From: Neobacillus drentensis NBRC 102427
Lineage (GTDB): Bacteria > Bacillota > Bacilli > Bacillales > Cytobacillaceae
Direction of reading: 5' to 3'
Assembly: GCF_001591445.1 (NCBI RefSeq)
Contig: NZ_BCUX01000024.1
Location: 35,427-99,426 of the forward strand
Length of the DNA: 64,000 nt
Part shown: piece after piece, positions 17,396-26,172 of the stretch
Layout of the letters: each line of letters begins with the position of its first letter
Position numbering within the stretch: the stretch's first letter is position 1
Notes under the pieces: generated by a model
What the model was told of the DNA's origin: nothing
Database searches by the model: none
Seen by the model: only the letters and a program-made list of their open reading frames with translations
Position numbers and translations under genes: made by a program

Positions 17396-18334
17396 ATGAT
17401 GGTCATTTTTTTACTCCTTATCATATTCATGTTAGCATTGCTTAACTTTTTGCAATATCGATGCAAAAGACATCGCCAAGAAAATTTAACCTATATCCAC
17501 AAAAGGCTGAAACGGATGATCGATGCAAAAACGGATGAAAAACTCTTATTACATACGGATAATACGGATGTTAAACAGCTATTAATTGAAATCAATCGAC
17601 TGTTAGAACATAACCAAAAAATGATGGCCAACTACAATAAAACGGAAATTTCAATGCGGAAGATGCTCTCGAATATCTCCCATGATTTAAAAACACCGCT
17701 GACAGTAGTCCTTGGTTATATCGAGATTATGTTGAATGATTCCAATAGAAGTAATCAAAAAGCCGAGGTACTTCTAGAGAAAATCCATGATAAAACAGGG
17801 GAAGTCTTGGATCTCATTAAGAAGTTTTTTGATTTAGCCAAACTTGAATCTGGCGATAAGGATATTCCTCTTACAAGGGTGAACATGAATGAACTGTGCC
17901 GAAAAAATATTTTAAATTTTTATGAGGTCCTAACCTTAAAAGGCTTTGATGTCGGAATCGAACTACCCGAAGAAAATCTTTATGCGCTAGCCAATGAGGA
18001 AGAACTTGACCGTGTGTTTCATAACTTAATTTCGAATGCCATCCAATACGGCGCGGCGGGAAAAGTACTTGGATTAATGCTTCGAAGTGATGAGCAATCT
18101 GTTTATGTGGACGTGTGGGATAAAGGAAAAGGCATTAGTGAACTCCATAAGGATTTGGTGTTTGAAAGAATGTACACACTTGAAGATTCAAGAAATAAAT
18201 CCTTTCAAGGAAGCGGTCTAGGATTAACCATTACCAAAAGGCTAGTTGAAAAAATGGATGGTCAAATCCTCCTCACCAGCAAGCCATACGAAAAAACAAC
18301 ATTTACGGTAAAACTGAAACGAATTACATATTAA
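17396..18334 (+). CDS. Sensor histidine kinase, small-sensor type
   Basis: A 312-residue kinase with a single N-terminal membrane helix and almost no extracellular domain. The phospho-His is in MLSNISHDLKTPLTVVLGY; ATP-binding motifs are FHNLISNAIQYG (N box), DVWDKGKGIS (G1) and GSGLGLTITKRLVEK (G2). Kinases like this often sense through an associated ABC transporter. The size and gene order match YcbM of B. subtilis. Confidence 0.9.
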   Translation: MMVIFLLLIIFMLALLNFLQYRCKRHRQENLTYIHKRLKRMIDAKTDEKLLLHTDNTDVKQLLIEINRLLEHNQKMMANYNKTEISMRKMLSNISHDLKTPLTVVLGYIEIMLNDSNRSNQKAEVLLEKIHDKTGEVLDLIKKFFDLAKLESGDKDIPLTRVNMNELCRKNILNFYEVLTLKGFDVGIELPEENLYALANEEELDRVFHNLISNAIQYGAAGKVLGLMLRSDEQSVYVDVWDKGKGISELHKDLVFERMYTLEDSRNKSFQGSGLGLTITKRLVEKMDGQILLTSKPYEKTTFTVKLKRITY

Positions 18335-18375
18335 AACAACGAAGGGTGCCTCATTTAGAGACATCCTTTCTTTCT

Positions 18376-18428
18376 TAAGATTTTTGTAAGATTTGATTAA
18401 TAAAAAAGAAAACTCTACTGACTAGAAT
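18376..18428 (+). promoter_or_regulatory. Candidate response-regulator box and promoter of the ABC exporter
   Basis: TAAGATT is repeated at 18376 and 18387, exactly 11 bp apart, the spacing OmpR/PhoB-type dimers recognise. A TAGAAT -10 at 18423-18428 lacks a good -35, as expected for an activated promoter. It lies between the two-component genes and the ABC genes. Confidence 0.5.
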
Positions 18429-18462
18429 AAAAGTAGTTAAAGATGAAGGGGAGCTGAAATCA

Positions 18463-19386
18463 ATGAGTTTTGTAATAAAAACCAATCAACTGACTAAGTC
18501 CTATAAGGGTAAGGAAATTATTACCAAAGTTAATATGAAGGTAAAAAAAGGCGAAATCTATGGATTCCTTGGACCAAACGGTGCAGGTAAAACTACCATC
18601 ATGAAGATGCTTACCAATTTAGTCAAACCTACAAGCGGTGAAATTGAAATTTTTGGTGAAAAATTGACCAACACCTCCTATGAAGTATTAAAGCGGATGG
18701 GCACGATTATCGAATACCCTGTATTCTATGACCGGCTGACTGCCAGGGAAAACCTGGAGTTGCACTGCGAATATATGGGCTATTATGACAAAAAGGCAAT
18801 TGACTCAGCCTTGGATTTAGTTAAATTAACAAACATCGAAGATAAGTCGGTTAAGGAGTTTTCACTTGGGATGAAACAGCGGTTGGGAATCGCACGTGCA
18901 ATCATCACCAAACCGGAATTATTGATTCTGGATGAACCAATTAACGGCCTTGATCCGGTAGGGATTAAAGAGCTTCGCGATCTTTTTCATATGCTTTGTC
19001 GTGAGTATGGAATGACGATGTTGATATCATCCCATATTCTCGGTGAAATTGAACAAATCGCCGATACTATTGGAGTCATTCGTGACGGAGAATTAATCAA
19101 AGAGGTTTCAATGGAAGAAATCCATCAACAAAATATGGATTATATTGAATTAACCGTGAATGATGTGAATAAAGCGGTTTATGTATTAGAGGAAGAACTC
19201 CGTTTAACGAATTTTAAAGTAGTCGATGGGTCAAGATTCAGAATCTATGATACGGGAAGTACTCAATCTGAAATATCGAAGACACTTATTCTAAATGGGG
19301 TCCTGATTGAGGAAATCAATAAAAAGAACCACTCACTCGAAGATTATTTCATCACATTAATTAATGGGGGCGGAATCAGTGCGTAA
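18463..19386 (+). CDS. ABC transporter ATP-binding protein (bacitracin/YcbN type)
   Basis: A 307-residue exporter-type ATPase: Walker A GPNGAGKTT, signature FSLGMKQRLGIARA, Walker B LLILDEPINGLDP, switch His in ISSHILGEIEQIA. The C-terminal 90 residues are the accessory domain seen in BcrA-like proteins. It probably works with the next gene to remove a peptide antibiotic or other envelope-active compound and is likely controlled by the adjacent two-component system. Confidence 0.88.
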   Translation: MSFVIKTNQLTKSYKGKEIITKVNMKVKKGEIYGFLGPNGAGKTTIMKMLTNLVKPTSGEIEIFGEKLTNTSYEVLKRMGTIIEYPVFYDRLTARENLELHCEYMGYYDKKAIDSALDLVKLTNIEDKSVKEFSLGMKQRLGIARAIITKPELLILDEPINGLDPVGIKELRDLFHMLCREYGMTMLISSHILGEIEQIADTIGVIRDGELIKEVSMEEIHQQNMDYIELTVNDVNKAVYVLEEELRLTNFKVVDGSRFRIYDTGSTQSEISKTLILNGVLIEEINKKNHSLEDYFITLINGGGISA

Positions 19387-20071
19387 ATTAATCAGTCTTG
19401 AAATAAAAAAGTTTAAACTATTGTCCTACTTAAAAAGTGTGTTAATTGCTGATATTGTGATCATGGGATTGCTTTGTTTGATTTATTTTGCCGATAAGAG
19501 CGAGGGAAGTGTCGCCTTTGCCAGCTATGAAATGGCGTTTGAAGCAATAGGAAGCATAATCAGTCCAACCTTTATTATCTTTGCTGCGGTACTGATCTCA
19601 AGAATCATCATTGATGAATATAAAAGTAATTCGATTATCTTGCTCTTCATGTATCCGATTAGCCGTAAAAAATTTATGGTTGCAAAGTTAATCATTGTTG
19701 CTTGCTTCACCTTCTTAACGATTTTTGTATCGAATCTCTTAATTGGAAGCTTGTTTTATTTAACTGATTCCTTTTTACACTTTGTACCTAAGGCACTAAC
19801 CGTCGCGGTCTTAAAGGATGGATTGATAAGCATGACCCTTGGAGCAATTGCCGCTACTGGTTTGGCACTCATTCCATTGTATTTTGGAATGAGGAAAAAA
19901 TCTGTTCCGGCTACAATTGTCTCAAGTATTGTTTTGGTTTCGCTTTCCAATTCCTCGGTCGATAACGTTAATCTTTTCTCGTTTTTCGTTGTATCGATCT
20001 TACTTGCTCTAGCAGGCTGTCTCATCGCTTATTTCTCGTTTAGGAATATTGAAAAAGTAGATATAAACTAG
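19379..20071 (+). CDS. ABC-2 type permease partner (YcbO-like)
   Basis: A 230-residue membrane protein with about six hydrophobic segments, starting RKLISLEIKKFKLLSYLKS, in the style of BcrB/YcbO permeases. The segment SRIIIDEYKSNSIILLFMYP is typical of ABC-2 permeases. I chose GTG at 19379, behind GGGGGCGG and overlapping the ATPase stop, rather than the ATG at 19364, which has no ribosome site. It ends the operon. Confidence 0.82.
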   Translation: MRKLISLEIKKFKLLSYLKSVLIADIVIMGLLCLIYFADKSEGSVAFASYEMAFEAIGSIISPTFIIFAAVLISRIIIDEYKSNSIILLFMYPISRKKFMVAKLIIVACFTFLTIFVSNLLIGSLFYLTDSFLHFVPKALTVAVLKDGLISMTLGAIAATGLALIPLYFGMRKKSVPATIVSSIVLVSLSNSSVDNVNLFSFFVVSILLALAGCLIAYFSFRNIEKVDIN

Positions 20072-20075
20072 CTTA

Positions 20076-20115
20076 ACAAAAATGGCCGCCCAGTCAATTG
20101 GGCAGCCATTTTTGT
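20076..20115. terminator. Bidirectional terminator
   Basis: ACAAAAATGGC-GCCCA pairs with TGGGC-GCCATTTTTGT; the A and T tracts serve both the exporter operon and the converging dehydrogenase gene. Confidence 0.8.
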
Positions 20116-20154
20116 AATACTTTCAAAAGCAAATCCAGTCGAATAACACCTTTA

Positions 20155-21111
20155 TTAATATCCTTTTGAAAAATTAACTAGATTTATCGGTGGAACCTCA
20201 CCTGAAAGATAAGCTTTTAAGTTAGGTATCAAGATATTTTCAATCACTCGCTGATTATAGTGTTCGGTCGCTCCGGAGGTGTGAGGGGTGACAATCACAT
20301 TTTCCATCTCCCAGAACGGGCTATCAGGACTTAACGGTTCGGTTTCAAATACATCGAGTCCTGCCCCGGCAATGGTTCCTTCCATTAATGCCTGGATCAG
20401 GTCCGCTTCCACGACAATTTCACCCCGACCAATATTAATAAAGAAGGCGGAACTCTTCATTAGTTTAAATTGACCCGCCCCAAACAATTGATAGGTTTCC
20501 TTCGTAAGCGGTAACGTAACTACCACATAATCACAGATTGGAAGCAGCTGATCTAATTGGTCTGGAGTAAACATTTCATCTACATAGTCAGCCGGCTTTC
20601 CGGAGTGCCTGACACCAAGCACGCGCATGCCGAATGCTTTAGCGATTTTCGCTGTTTCGTTTCCAATCGTCCCGACGCCGATAATTCCAATTGTTTTTTC
20701 ATGCATTTCCAGTCCCATATGTGCATGATGCCACGTTTTCTGTTGTTGGTTTTTAACATAGGTATGAATTTTTCGCGTTAAGGCGAGCATCAAGCCAAAA
20801 ATGGTCTCAGAAATTGGGTAGGCATGTACGCCATTGGCACTTGTTAGGAAGATGTTTCTAGCATTCAGTTCATCCAGTGGTAAGCTATTAACGCCAGCAC
20901 TCCAAGTTTGAAGCCACTTTAGCTTTGATTCCGGGGTGAGACAATATTCTTCTAACCCGTTTTTCCAACCAGCGATGATTTCAGCATCCTTAACATGATC
21001 CTGCCAAATATGTTTATCTTTGCCGGCAAACAATTCCCATTCAGGAATAAGCGCCTGGATTTGTTCACGGTGATGTGGTTCGATATTGCGGGTGATAACC
21101 ATTTTTTTCAT
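20155..21111 (-). CDS. D-isomer-specific 2-hydroxyacid dehydrogenase
   Basis: A 318-residue NAD(P)-dependent dehydrogenase of the GhrA/SerA-like family. The dinucleotide fold is IGIIGVGTIGNETAKIAKAFG (two overlapping parts near 140-160). The catalytic Arg is in NIGRGEIV (near 228), Glu in FETEPL and His in VTPHTSGAT (near 280). It reduces a 2-keto acid such as glyoxylate or hydroxypyruvate; the substrate cannot be assigned. CGGAGG lies ten bases before the ATG. Divergent from the SDR gene. Confidence 0.87.
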   Translation of the reverse strand: MKKMVITRNIEPHHREQIQALIPEWELFAGKDKHIWQDHVKDAEIIAGWKNGLEEYCLTPESKLKWLQTWSAGVNSLPLDELNARNIFLTSANGVHAYPISETIFGLMLALTRKIHTYVKNQQQKTWHHAHMGLEMHEKTIGIIGVGTIGNETAKIAKAFGMRVLGVRHSGKPADYVDEMFTPDQLDQLLPICDYVVVTLPLTKETYQLFGAGQFKLMKSSAFFINIGRGEIVVEADLIQALMEGTIAGAGLDVFETEPLSPDSPFWEMENVIVTPHTSGATEHYNQRVIENILIPNLKAYLSGEVPPINLVNFSKGY

Positions 21112-21364
21112 AGGTAAGGATTCCTCCGTTTAAACAATATATACTTTAATTATGATAACTGAATCTTTAGGAAATGGTAAGATTTTTGTTTACTAGTATC
21201 AAAGACAAGGAGCAAGATCTTGTGAAAAAAACAGAACTACCAATAACAAGTTCATTAGATAAAAGTGTTCATTATTTGGTCACTTTCCAACATGCTCTGT
21301 CCAAACAACAAACAATTTAGTTTTAACTTAAATCGCAGCGTATAAATTTCAGCGGAACTCACAT

Positions 21365-21380
21365 TTGGCATAATTCTTGC
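21365..21380 (+). promoter_or_regulatory. Sigma-54 promoter of the SDR gene
   Basis: TTGGCATAATTCTTGC has GG (-24) and GC (-12) ten bases apart, matching TGGCAC-N5-TTGC. It is 40 bp before the SDR start. The 308-bp gap upstream also has a TGTCC half-site (21298-21302), part of a TCCAAACAA motif whose complement recurs before the second sigma-54 promoter. Confidence 0.8.
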
Positions 21381-21419
21381 GAATAATTCAAATAAGATTT
21401 TTTAGGGGGGAAAATATAT

Positions 21420-22187
21420 ATGCAAATTAATACTTGCAAAGCAGTTGTTACAGGAGGTGCTTCAGGACTTGGGGAGGCAACGGTACGAAACATTGTTAGA
21501 AATGGCGGGAGGGCCGTTATTTTTGACCAATCTGAAGAAAATGGTGTAAGGCTCCAAAACGACTTGGAGGAAGCAGTTTTATTTATTAAAGCGAATGTGA
21601 CAATAGAAGAAGACATCCAGGCCGCAGTCGAGCAAGCATCTGAGTTTATGGGTGGTGTGAATACAGTCGTGAACTGTGCAGGAATTGGCATAGGGGAGAA
21701 AGTACTCGGGAGAAATGGTTTGCATAATCTTTCTCTTTTTTCTAAAGTCATCAATGTGAATTTAATCGGTACATTCAATGTGATTCGGATTGCTGCTGAG
21801 AAGATGACTCTAAATGAAGTGAATGAACAAGGTGAAAGGGGCGTAATTATTAATACTGCTTCAATTGCCGCTTTTGATGGGCAAATCGGCCAGGCTGCCT
21901 ATAGTGCCTCTAAAGGCGGGATTGTCGGAATGACCCTGCCAATCGCAAGAGAATTAGCCCGCTACGGGATTCGCGTAATGACGATTGCCCCGGGGCTATT
22001 CCACACACCGATGTTTGATACACTTCCGCAAGAGGCGAAAGATTCACTTGGAAAAATGGTGCCATTCCCATCAAGGCTGGGACACCCGAGTGAATATGCA
22101 CAGCTCGTCCAAAGCATCGTTGAAAATTCGATGCTAAATGGAGAAACCATCCGGCTTGACGGAGCCATTCGAATGCAGCCAAAATAA
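21420..22187 (+). CDS. Short-chain dehydrogenase, 3-hydroxyacyl-CoA dehydrogenase type II-like
   Basis: A 255-residue SDR. The cofactor motif is [10 protein letters not shown] (near 11); NCAGIGI follows. The catalytic Ser is in [11 protein letters not shown], with YSASKGG supplying Tyr and Lys (near 160-164). The insert and the ending ([16 protein letters not shown]) match HSD17B10-like 3-hydroxy(-2-methyl)acyl-CoA dehydrogenases, which perform the third step of beta-oxidation. This suits its place in the acyl-CoA cluster. The sigma-54 promoter just upstream points to control by the activator encoded at 22583. Confidence 0.85.
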   Translation: MQINTCKAVVTGGASGLGEATVRNIVRNGGRAVIFDQSEENGVRLQNDLEEAVLFIKANVTIEEDIQAAVEQASEFMGGVNTVVNCAGIGIGEKVLGRNGLHNLSLFSKVINVNLIGTFNVIRIAAEKMTLNEVNEQGERGVIINTASIAAFDGQIGQAAYSASKGGIVGMTLPIARELARYGIRVMTIAPGLFHTPMFDTLPQEAKDSLGKMVPFPSRLGHPSEYAQLVQSIVENSMLNGETIRLDGAIRMQPK

Positions 22188-22235
22188 AAGTGCTTAGAGA
22201 TAAGGGGAATTCCATTGGGAATCCCCCTCACCCCA

Positions 22236-22442
22236 TTACCCTCCAAAGAATAGGTCAATAATATTTGAAGCAGTGGAGGTTTTTTTGTTGTAAAACTCTG
22301 AGTAACCGCAGTTTTTGCAAAAGACAACCGTAAAGGTATTGTGTTGAAGGTCAAACATCTTTGATAGACCCGTTCCTGTCATTGCTACATCTTTCGTACC
22401 TGTATCCCTGCTGCCACATTTAATACAGCCTTTTTCACTCAT
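22236..22442 (-). CDS. Small zinc-ribbon protein, 68 residues
   Basis: Two CxxC-type knuckles are present: CIKCGS near residue 6 and FCKNCGYSEFY near residue 41, spaced as in zinc ribbons. The tail TASNIIDLFFGG recalls small Bacillus zinc-ribbon proteins of unknown role (nucleic acid binding suspected). GAGGAG precedes the ATG. It is on the opposite strand, interrupting the catabolic cluster. Confidence 0.75.
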   Translation of the reverse strand: MSEKGCIKCGSRDTGTKDVAMTGTGLSKMFDLQHNTFTVVFCKNCGYSEFYNKKTSTASNIIDLFFGG

Positions 22443-22582
22443 GATCTCACTCCTCGAATGGATTCCTCTTTTTATTTACGATGAATGCGGATAAAAGTTC
22501 CCATATATAATAGATTTTGTTAAATATTCAAAAATATCCTTCACTTTTGTTACAATATAGATATTAGAAAAGGGGGGATGAA

Positions 22583-24328
22583 ATGAGCCAATTTAACGAC
22601 TTAATTACGCCAGTAGACTGCATCGTCACCGAGGATACGAGATTATCTGAAGCAATCAGTCTGATGAACAGTAAGAAGTGGAACCTGCTCCCGGTTACAA
22701 ATACAAACAGAAAACTGGTTGGCGTTTTTACGCGGAGCGGTTTATTTCAAATGATCATGGACAGGAAGCCCTTAACCACCCCTATCAAATCATATATGAA
22801 AGAACATGTTGAAACGCTGCCAATTGACACTCCCTATGAAAATATTGAAATGATTGTGAAAAACAGTCCGGTGGGTACCGGTGTGGTCATTGATGAGCAC
22901 CACCATGTCGTTGGAATCCTCACGAAAACAGATATGGTCATGTCCCTCCTGCAAACATCACAAGAATTAAAAACAGTAAAAATCTTAAAAAGAACTTTAG
23001 AAACGGCATTAGACCATGCCTATGACGGAATTGTTATGACAGACGAAAAGAAAAACATCCAGATGGTCAGTCCTCCCCTGCTCGAATTATTTAATCTTCA
23101 ACCAGAATCCGTTCTTTCCAAACCGGTTATGAAAGTATTGCCGGACCTTCATCTAAACAACGTGTATCAATCAGCAACAGCCGAGATTAGCGGTTTCCTT
23201 GAAATTAATGGGATTAAATACATAGTCCACCGAATTCCTATCTTAGAGGATGGAAAAGTCATCGGAGCGATTGGAAAAATAGTGTTCCGACAATTAAACG
23301 AGGTCAGTGAGTTATTTAAAAAACTGCAGAAGGCTGAGAATAAGGCGAGCTTTTATCACCAGCAATTCCAAAAATCAGCGTCTGCCAGGTTTACTTGGGA
23401 GCATCTATTTACAGTTGACCCATATATGGAAAAGTTGAAAAAAAGTGCAGCCAAAGCAGCAAAAGGCAGGTCTACTATTCTGATCCGCGGTGAAAGTGGC
23501 ACAGGGAAAGAATTATTTGCTCAAGCAATTCATAATAGTAGTGGAAGAAGTACAGGAAAATTTATAGTCGTGAATTGTGCTGCAATCCCGGAGGATTTGT
23601 TAGAATCAGAGTTTTTTGGCTATGACGAAGGGGCCTTTACGGGTGCAAGGCAAAAAGGCAAACTTGGAAAATTTGATTTGGCTAATGGTGGGACGCTCTT
23701 CCTTGATGAGATAGGAGATATGTCCCTTTCATTACAAGCCAAACTGCTGCGTGTGCTTCAAGAAAGAGAATTCTACCGAGTCGGCGGAACGGTAAGAATT
23801 CAAGTGGATGTCAGAATCGTTGCAGCTACCAATCGTAACCTTGAAGAAATGGTCAAAGAGGGCCTTTTTAGAGAGGATTTATATTATCGACTCAATGTGA
23901 TTTCATTAAACGTCCCGCCACTGCGCGAACGGCTATATGATACGGATCATTTGATTAGTCAATTCATGATTGAGCTGAATCAAATTTTAGGAACCAGCAT
24001 CACAGGGATTGAAGATAGAGCAAGAGAAGTGATACTAGATTATGCTTGGCCCGGAAATGTCCGCGAACTGCGGAATGTCATGGAGCGCGCGATGACTTTT
24101 GCTGAAAATGGAAAAATTAGATTTGAGGATCTCCCCGAATATATGGTGAAGCAGGTTTCTATGAGAGATATTTCTCTTCGTGTATCACTGGTCGAGAACG
24201 CGGAACTTGAGGCGATTAAAAAGGCACTGGTCCAAGTGAAGGGAAATAAGGTTAAAGCAGCTAGATTACTAGGAATCAGCCGCTCAGGTTTATATGAAAA
24301 AATCAAAAAATATAAACTGCCAACCTAA
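22583..24328 (+). CDS. Sigma-54-dependent activator with CBS-CBS-PAS sensor
   Basis: A 581-residue regulator. Two CBS domains occupy about 1-125 (DCIVTEDTRLSEAISLM and later VVGILTKTDMVM). A PAS-like domain follows to about 240. The AAA+ domain has Walker A GESGTGKE (303-310), the sigma-54 contact loop GAFTGA (350-355) and Walker B LFLDEIGDM. A Fis-type helix-turn-helix, KVKAARLLGISRSGLYEKI, ends it. CBS domains bind adenine nucleotides or CoA-like ligands, so energy or acyl-CoA status may be sensed. Both flanking sigma-54 promoters (21365, 24451) are its obvious targets. GGGGGG precedes the ATG. Confidence 0.92.
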   Translation: MSQFNDLITPVDCIVTEDTRLSEAISLMNSKKWNLLPVTNTNRKLVGVFTRSGLFQMIMDRKPLTTPIKSYMKEHVETLPIDTPYENIEMIVKNSPVGTGVVIDEHHHVVGILTKTDMVMSLLQTSQELKTVKILKRTLETALDHAYDGIVMTDEKKNIQMVSPPLLELFNLQPESVLSKPVMKVLPDLHLNNVYQSATAEISGFLEINGIKYIVHRIPILEDGKVIGAIGKIVFRQLNEVSELFKKLQKAENKASFYHQQFQKSASARFTWEHLFTVDPYMEKLKKSAAKAAKGRSTILIRGESGTGKELFAQAIHNSSGRSTGKFIVVNCAAIPEDLLESEFFGYDEGAFTGARQKGKLGKFDLANGGTLFLDEIGDMSLSLQAKLLRVLQEREFYRVGGTVRIQVDVRIVAATNRNLEEMVKEGLFREDLYYRLNVISLNVPPLRERLYDTDHLISQFMIELNQILGTSITGIEDRAREVILDYAWPGNVRELRNVMERAMTFAENGKIRFEDLPEYMVKQVSMRDISLRVSLVENAELEAIKKALVQVKGNKVKAARLLGISRSGLYEKIKKYKLPT

Positions 24329-24337
24329 GGAGAATAG

Positions 24338-24354
24338 TGTCCGGAAAATGGACA
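24338..24354. promoter_or_regulatory. Inverted repeat, candidate enhancer site of the activator
   Basis: TGTCC-N7-GGACA, with a further TGTCC at 24361 and TTGTTTGGA at 24369, lies about 100 bp upstream of the sigma-54 promoter. TGTCC and the complement of TTGTTTGGA also occur upstream of the SDR promoter, so a shared upstream activating sequence is plausible. Confidence 0.4.
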
Positions 24355-24450
24355 TTATATTGTCCTCTTTGTTTGGATGGAATACAGTTTGTTATTTTAG
24401 TGCAGATGTATTTTCAGGGCTGATAGACTTTAGAATGATTTTCCGTATAG

Positions 24451-24466
24451 TGGCATAAAAATTGCA
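24451..24466 (+). promoter_or_regulatory. Sigma-54 promoter of the acyl-CoA ligase operon
   Basis: TGGCATAAAAATTGCA has GG and GC ten bases apart and matches the -24/-12 consensus. Transcription would start near 24477, 30 bp before the ligase start. Confidence 0.82.
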
Positions 24467-24507
24467 TTAAAATTGGGGAAGTCTTGTTTTGGGGGAGGAT
24501 ACTTTCT

Positions 24508-26031
24508 ATGAATATTGGAAGTCTATTAGCGCAAAATGCCCGTAAGTTCCCTGAATTACTAGCCATTGAATGCGAAGGACGAATCTATACGTATCGCCAA
24601 TTTAATGAAGAAGTTAACAAACTCGCAAACGGCCTATTACAGCAGGGTGTGAAAAAAGGTGACAAGCTAGCATTGATGATGAAGAACTCGGATCACTTTG
24701 TCTTTACCTTTTTTGCAGCTGCTAAAATTGGTGCGATTGCCGTACCGGTTAATTTCCGCCTATCTGCTTCAGAGGTTCACTATATTTTAGATCAATCGGA
24801 TACGGCTTTTGTTGTGTGTGATAAAGAATTCGAGCAAATTATTGTTTCTGCTAAACAGGGAACAGATGTCCGCTTCGTCATTACCGTTGGGGAACCTGAC
24901 ACAACAGGACACTACTCATATGAAGGGATTTTATCGGATAACCTGGCGGAACCTGATGTGGAGGTGTCTGAGCAGGATGATTTAGAAATCCTATATACAT
25001 CCGGGACAACAGGACGTCCGAAGGGAGCGCTGTTTGATCATAGTCAAATTTTTAAAGTAGGAATTGCTGTCGTCATTAATATGGGGATTCGGCAGCATGA
25101 ACGAATTCTCCACCTTGCACCGCTGTTTCACTCAGCTCAATTGAACTTGTTTCTTATTTCTGGTGTTGCACTAGGTGCGACACATATCATTCATCGCGAC
25201 TTTCATCCAGTTAAAGCGCTCCAAGCGATTCAAGAGCATAAAATTACCCACCTTTTTGCGGTTCCAGCCATGTATAACTTTCTACTCCAAGTTCCTAATG
25301 CGGCAGATTATGATTTATCTTCTATTAAAAGAGTTGGATACGGGGCAGCCCCAATGGCACCCGAGCCTGTCAAAAAGAGTATTCAGCTCTTTAAAACAGA
25401 TCAGTTCTATAACCTTTGCGGCCTAACCGAAGCAGGTCCAGGCGGAATTCTCCTTGATCCAGAAGGACATAAACATCATCTCGGCAAGGGCGGGAAACCC
25501 ATTTTCTTAACGGAAACAAGGGTGGTCAATGAAGAAGGCAATGATGTGTTGCCTGGAGTGATTGGTGAATTTATTGTCCGCAGTGACATGGTGATGAAGG
25601 CGTATTATAAAAAGCCGGAGGAAACGAAGAGCACCTTAAAAAATGGCTGGCTCTATACCGGTGACTTAGCGACGATTGATGAAGAAGGCTATATCACGCT
25701 AGTCGATCGGAAAAAAGATATGATTATCTCGGGCGGAGAAAATGTGTATTCCGTAGAGGTTGAAGGAGTTCTTTTTGAACATCCGAATGTCCTCGATGCA
25801 GCCATTATAGGTTTGCCGGATGAGGTCTGGGGAGAGGCAGTTTGTGCGATCATTGTGCCAAAGGAAGGTGCGGTGATCGATGAGTTGGAATTGAAGAATT
25901 TCTGCCGGGAGAAGCTAGCGGGCTATAAGGTTCCAAGGAGGATTTTTATCGAAGGGCAGCTTCCGAGGAACGCTTCCGGGAAAGTACTGAAATATCAACT
26001 GCGTGAGAAGATGCGAAATGTAACCATTTAG
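24508..26031 (+). CDS. AMP-forming acyl-CoA synthetase
   Basis: A 507-residue class I adenylate-forming enzyme that activates a carboxylic acid with ATP and CoA. The P-loop is YTSGTTGRPKGA (near 168); then GYGAAPMAP, LCGLTEAGPGG, GWLYTGDLATIDEEGYI, DRKKDMIISGGENVYSVEVE, and the catalytic Lys in PRNASGKVLKYQLR. The acid is not identifiable; the set of genes suggests a medium-chain, branched or aromatic acid. The frame opens eight codons earlier, but GGGGGAGG placement favours ATG at 24508. Confidence 0.88.
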   Translation: MNIGSLLAQNARKFPELLAIECEGRIYTYRQFNEEVNKLANGLLQQGVKKGDKLALMMKNSDHFVFTFFAAAKIGAIAVPVNFRLSASEVHYILDQSDTAFVVCDKEFEQIIVSAKQGTDVRFVITVGEPDTTGHYSYEGILSDNLAEPDVEVSEQDDLEILYTSGTTGRPKGALFDHSQIFKVGIAVVINMGIRQHERILHLAPLFHSAQLNLFLISGVALGATHIIHRDFHPVKALQAIQEHKITHLFAVPAMYNFLLQVPNAADYDLSSIKRVGYGAAPMAPEPVKKSIQLFKTDQFYNLCGLTEAGPGGILLDPEGHKHHLGKGGKPIFLTETRVVNEEGNDVLPGVIGEFIVRSDMVMKAYYKKPEETKSTLKNGWLYTGDLATIDEEGYITLVDRKKDMIISGGENVYSVEVEGVLFEHPNVLDAAIIGLPDEVWGEAVCAIIVPKEGAVIDELELKNFCREKLAGYKVPRRIFIEGQLPRNASGKVLKYQLREKMRNVTI

Positions 26032-26135
26032 AGATGTGGTTGGAATATTTTTACAACAATTTTATGAAAACAGCTGTGATTTGTAAAATAAATCCATCAT
26101 ACTTTTGTGGAAGAACTCGTCGTACTTTTAAAAAA

Positions 26136-26149
26136 TGTAACCGTTACCA
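26136..26149. promoter_or_regulatory. cre-like site (CcpA) upstream of acyl-CoA dehydrogenase
   Basis: TGTAACCGTTACCA matches TGWNANCGNTNWCA at all but one defined position. It is 24 bp before the acyl-CoA dehydrogenase start. Carbon catabolite repression of fatty acid use would be expected. Confidence 0.45.
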
Positions 26150-26172
26150 AGTTGAAAGAGAGGTACTTGTGA

